This document shows positions 13,729 through 15,607 of a stretch of DNA of 15,607 nucleotides, in pieces. How positions within the stretch are numbered: the first letter of the stretch is position 1; every line of letters starts with the position of its first letter. The stretch is from CAIOZW01 sp049317725 (GTDB lineage Bacteria; Acidobacteriota; Blastocatellia; RBC074): positions 1-15,607 of the forward strand of contig JBMOHS010000095.1 of the NCBI GenBank assembly GCA_049317725.1. The letters are read 5' to 3'. A model generated the notes under the pieces. It made no database searches and was not told where the DNA came from. It saw only the letters and a program-made list of their open reading frames with translations. The translations under genes and the position numbers were made by a program.

Positions 13729-14636
13729 TTTCTGCCCTCCGACGGGGTCTCTCTCGACGAAGCAGTGTCTCGTCGGCGTTGGTGGGAGAGTGCCTCCAGT
13801 TGTTCGTCTCGTACTCGCTCTTCGCGCTCGATCTCCTCCGTCTCATCTTCGGATCGCCAGGGTTCCATGGCCTGTTGGATCAATCCGCGGAGTCCAGGGC
13901 CGTCGAGGTTGCGGCGCAATCGGCCCCCGATCGCAAATGAGATGGCACCCGTCTCCTCCGACACAATGACGGCGAAGCTGTCGCTATCCTCTGTCACGCC
14001 AATCGCGGCGCGATGGCGTGTGCCCAGCTCTCGTGAGATCCGGGGATTCTGCGTCAAGGGGAGAAAGCAGCACGCCGCCGCGATCCGGGCATTACTGATG
14101 ATCAGGGCTCCGTCGTGGAGGGGTGTGTGTGTATTGAAGATGGTCACGAGCAGGTCGTAGTTGACTCTGGCGTCAAGCCGGATCCCTGTCTCAATGAAGA
14201 GCTTGAGCCCAACCTCCCGCTCGAAGACCAAGAGTGCGCCGGTCTTTTCTGAGGAGAGAGTCGTGGCCGCCAGGACAACTTCGTCGTACCATTCCTCACC
14301 GAAAGGATTGTTGGTTCGCTTCTGCCCGACAATAAAGTTGTTGCCAAGGTGGGTCAGGCCAGCCCGGATTTCGCGTTGGAAGAGAATGATCAGCGTGAAT
14401 CCGAGGTAGACCGCGGCTGTCCGAATGACCCACTCGACTGTCGTCAGCTCGAAGTAGGACGAGAGCCAATAGAGAACTCCAACCAAGATCAGTCCGATCG
14501 CCATCTGGACAGCACGCGTTCCCCGCACCAATCGCAGCACTTCATAGATCAGGAAGGCAACAATGGCGATATCGACGAGGTGGCGTATCTCAAATGAATC
14601 AACTGTCCACTGTAATTTGGATAAGATCTCTTGCAT
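13722..14636 (-). CDS. cdaA: Membrane diadenylate cyclase (c-di-AMP synthase)
   Basis: CdaA makes c-di-AMP from two ATP at the inner membrane. The 304-residue protein has three N-terminal helices (about 19-37, 44-60 and 67-86), the linker FQREIRAGLTHLG, and the DisA_N cyclase domain (about 115-255). Catalytic motifs are intact: LHDGALI (D175-G176-A177) and GTRHRAAIG (205-213). A Glu/Arg-rich C-terminal tail of about 45 residues (260-304) makes it longer than typical CdaA (about 270) and looks disordered or coiled. The ATG at 14636 has only a weak ribosome binding site (GAG nine bases upstream). It heads the cdaA-cdaR-glmM operon. c-di-AMP controls potassium and osmolyte balance and cell-wall homeostasis in other bacteria; the same role is inferred. 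No folP lies just upstream. Confidence 0.97.
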   Translation of the reverse strand: MQEILSKLQWTVDSFEIRHLVDIAIVAFLIYEVLRLVRGTRAVQMAIGLILVGVLYWLSSYFELTTVEWVIRTAAVYLGFTLIILFQREIRAGLTHLGNNFIVGQKRTNNPFGEEWYDEVVLAATTLSSEKTGALLVFEREVGLKLFIETGIRLDARVNYDLLVTIFNTHTPLHDGALIISNARIAAACCFLPLTQNPRISRELGTRHRAAIGVTEDSDSFAVIVSEETGAISFAIGGRLRRNLDGPGLRGLIQQAMEPWRSEDETEEIEREERVRDEQLEALSHQRRRDTASSRETPSEGRKW

Positions 14637-15334
14637 CGCACGGCTCGAGGTCTGCGAATCTACTGGGTTCGTTCAGGAAATCACCCTCACGCTGCACGGT
14701 CTCTTCCCTCTGTCCTGCCTGGTCTCCCGGCTTTGACTTTTGATCGGGTCCAGACGAGGGCAATCAGCGGATCCTTCGAATCAAGTCGGGACGCCAAATG
14801 TCAGAGTTGGTAGAGTATCACATCCGTTTGGTCAGGTTTGGGTTGAATTTTTGTTTCCGGTGGCTCGAACCGGTACGGGTAGGTTGGAGTCCCAAATTTG
14901 TTGTCTGAAGGAAGAAGCTTTGCTAGACTTTGTTTGCTCTTTTCCAATCGATTCAGATGATCCCGTTGTTTCCGCTTGTCTTTGATCACTCTCCCGACGT
15001 GGACGAGAACCGTTCCGCTGTCTGTCGGAACGTCGTATTTGGTACACCAGAAGACGGCTTTGACGAGAATGACTGGACCAAGCGGGACTGCTTGTCCAGA
15101 GAGGGCGAGGCTTGGGAGTGAGGCGTGGGACTGCCTCAGTCTCCGGCCCAATCGGGATCAATATTTGAGCAGAGTTGACGATCGTCGATCCAGTCCAGGT
15201 CGATGATCAGCTTCCCCCGAGAAATGACCTGCCAGAGCCCCTGGGCCAGACACCCTGGGGAGCAGCACCCAGTGGTTCGTGCACCTCAGGTCCAACTCAA
15301 GCGTGACCCGTTGCTTCAGGGGGAGAGAAAGGCA
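14637..15334. other. 698-bp divergent intergenic region upstream of cdaA
   Basis: No convincing gene is seen. The longest candidate is a minus frame 14801-15151 (116 codons) that would use a TTG without a Shine-Dalgarno; its central part (VILVKAVFWCTKYDVPTDSGTVLVHVGRVIKDK) looks somewhat protein-like, so it is kept as a doubtful possibility. A 5-bp-stem, 7-base-loop hairpin on the minus strand (CCGGT/ACCGG around 14859-14875) resembles a tRNA T-arm, but no acceptor stem pairs with it. A TTGACG at 15175-15180 overlaps a 10-bp palindrome GACGATCGTC (15177-15186); no good -10 follows. Promoters for cdaA and for the gene at 15335 are expected here but I could not fix them. Confidence 0.45.
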
Positions 15335-15607
15335 GTGAACATCTTGATTCGCAACTACCAGTTGATTCCCGGGCTCGGATCTTTGCCACCAAGAGCGGTC
15401 GCGCCTGCTGTCTTGACCGCAGGCTGCTTTTTCCTGTTCGCGATGTTGCCTGGAATGGGAGAGTGGCTGGTCGTCGCCGCGCCGCTACCTCCCCCGTCAA
15501 GCTCCGCGGTTGTGAAACCGCAACCTTCACTTTCCCGCCAGTCGACAAAGAGCAGCAAGAAGAGCCGAAATCAGTCAGCCTCGTCGAAGAAAAAATCCTC
15601 CCAGGTT
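15335..15607 (+). CDS. 5' end of a membrane-anchored, Lys/Ser-rich protein (cut by right edge)
   Basis: A GTG at 15335 preceded by GGGGGAG nine bases upstream starts a frame that stays open for 91 codons to the last base. The N terminus is MNILIRNYQLIPGLG, then a hydrophobic segment at about residues 25-50 (VLTAGCFFLFAMLPGMGEWLVVAA), a proline run (PLPPPSSS) and a Ser/Lys/Gln-rich tail (STKSSKKSRNQSASSKKKSSQ) that looks like a flexible spacer. This layout suits envelope proteins that carry a C-terminal domain beyond the edge, for instance a peptidoglycan-binding or hydrolase domain, but that domain is not visible. It is divergent from the cdaA operon. Confidence 0.68.
   Translation, partial: MNILIRNYQLIPGLGSLPPRAVAPAVLTAGCFFLFAMLPGMGEWLVVAAPLPPPSSSAVVKPQPSLSRQSTKSSKKSRNQSASSKKKSSQV

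Noticed and set aside
14840..14900. tRNA gene on the minus strand
   Set aside because: A GGTTCGAGCC segment resembles a T-loop, but the T-stem is offset and no acceptor or anticodon stem can be formed around it.
14801..15151. 116-codon minus frame upstream of cdaA
   Set aside because: TTG start without a Shine-Dalgarno and no recognised family; part of it looks protein-like, so it is only doubtful, not excluded.

Overview
The window looks like chromosomal DNA of a Gram-negative bacterium, most probably an Acidobacteriota member or a relative. This rests on a very large NHL-repeat surface protein carrying the IAGTG...GFSGDGG repeat style common in that phylum, a signal-peptide beta-barrel protein implying an outer membrane, a LexA regulator, and a compact cdaA-cdaR-glmM operon. 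Coding strand could only be judged by reading frames by eye, so the taxonomic call is an inference. Much of the first 3.4 kb is open in the minus frame, and many plus-strand open frames there are shadows.

Region 1 (1-7447, minus strand, transcribed from about 7400 toward 1): a putative operon of four envelope genes. In order of transcription these are (i) a protein with four zinc ribbons, one membrane helix and an FGE-sulfatase (SUMF1-like) domain; (ii) a second membrane-anchored FGE-domain protein; (iii) an outer-membrane beta-barrel protein whose 5' end is broken by a C9 homopolymer; and (iv) a giant secreted NHL/Ig-like/HYR protein that runs off the left edge. Both FGE domains lack the catalytic cysteines, so they look like binding modules, not formylglycine-generating enzymes. 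The order suggests an inner-membrane to outer-membrane to surface system.

Region 2 (7384-8244): an 861-bp divergent intergenic region full of structure. It holds a perfect 14-bp inverted repeat flanked by 7-bp direct repeats, a diverged second copy of one arm, 15-bp tandem repeats and one perfect DnaA-box match.

Region 3 (8245-11368, plus strand): lexA with a collagen-like Gly-Pro-Thr linker, a hairpin terminator, a gene-poor stretch with one possible small ORF, then a tightly coupled three-gene operon of unknown function (four-helix membrane protein, basic disordered protein with a Trp-rich C-terminal domain, small helical protein). This operon is the best candidate here for an undescribed system.

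Region 4 (11382-14636, minus strand): cdaA-cdaR-glmM, coupling c-di-AMP synthesis to the committed mutase step of peptidoglycan precursor synthesis.

Region 5 (14637-15607): about 700 bp without a convincing gene, then the 5' end of a GTG-started plus-strand gene for a membrane-anchored, Lys/Ser-rich protein cut by the right edge.
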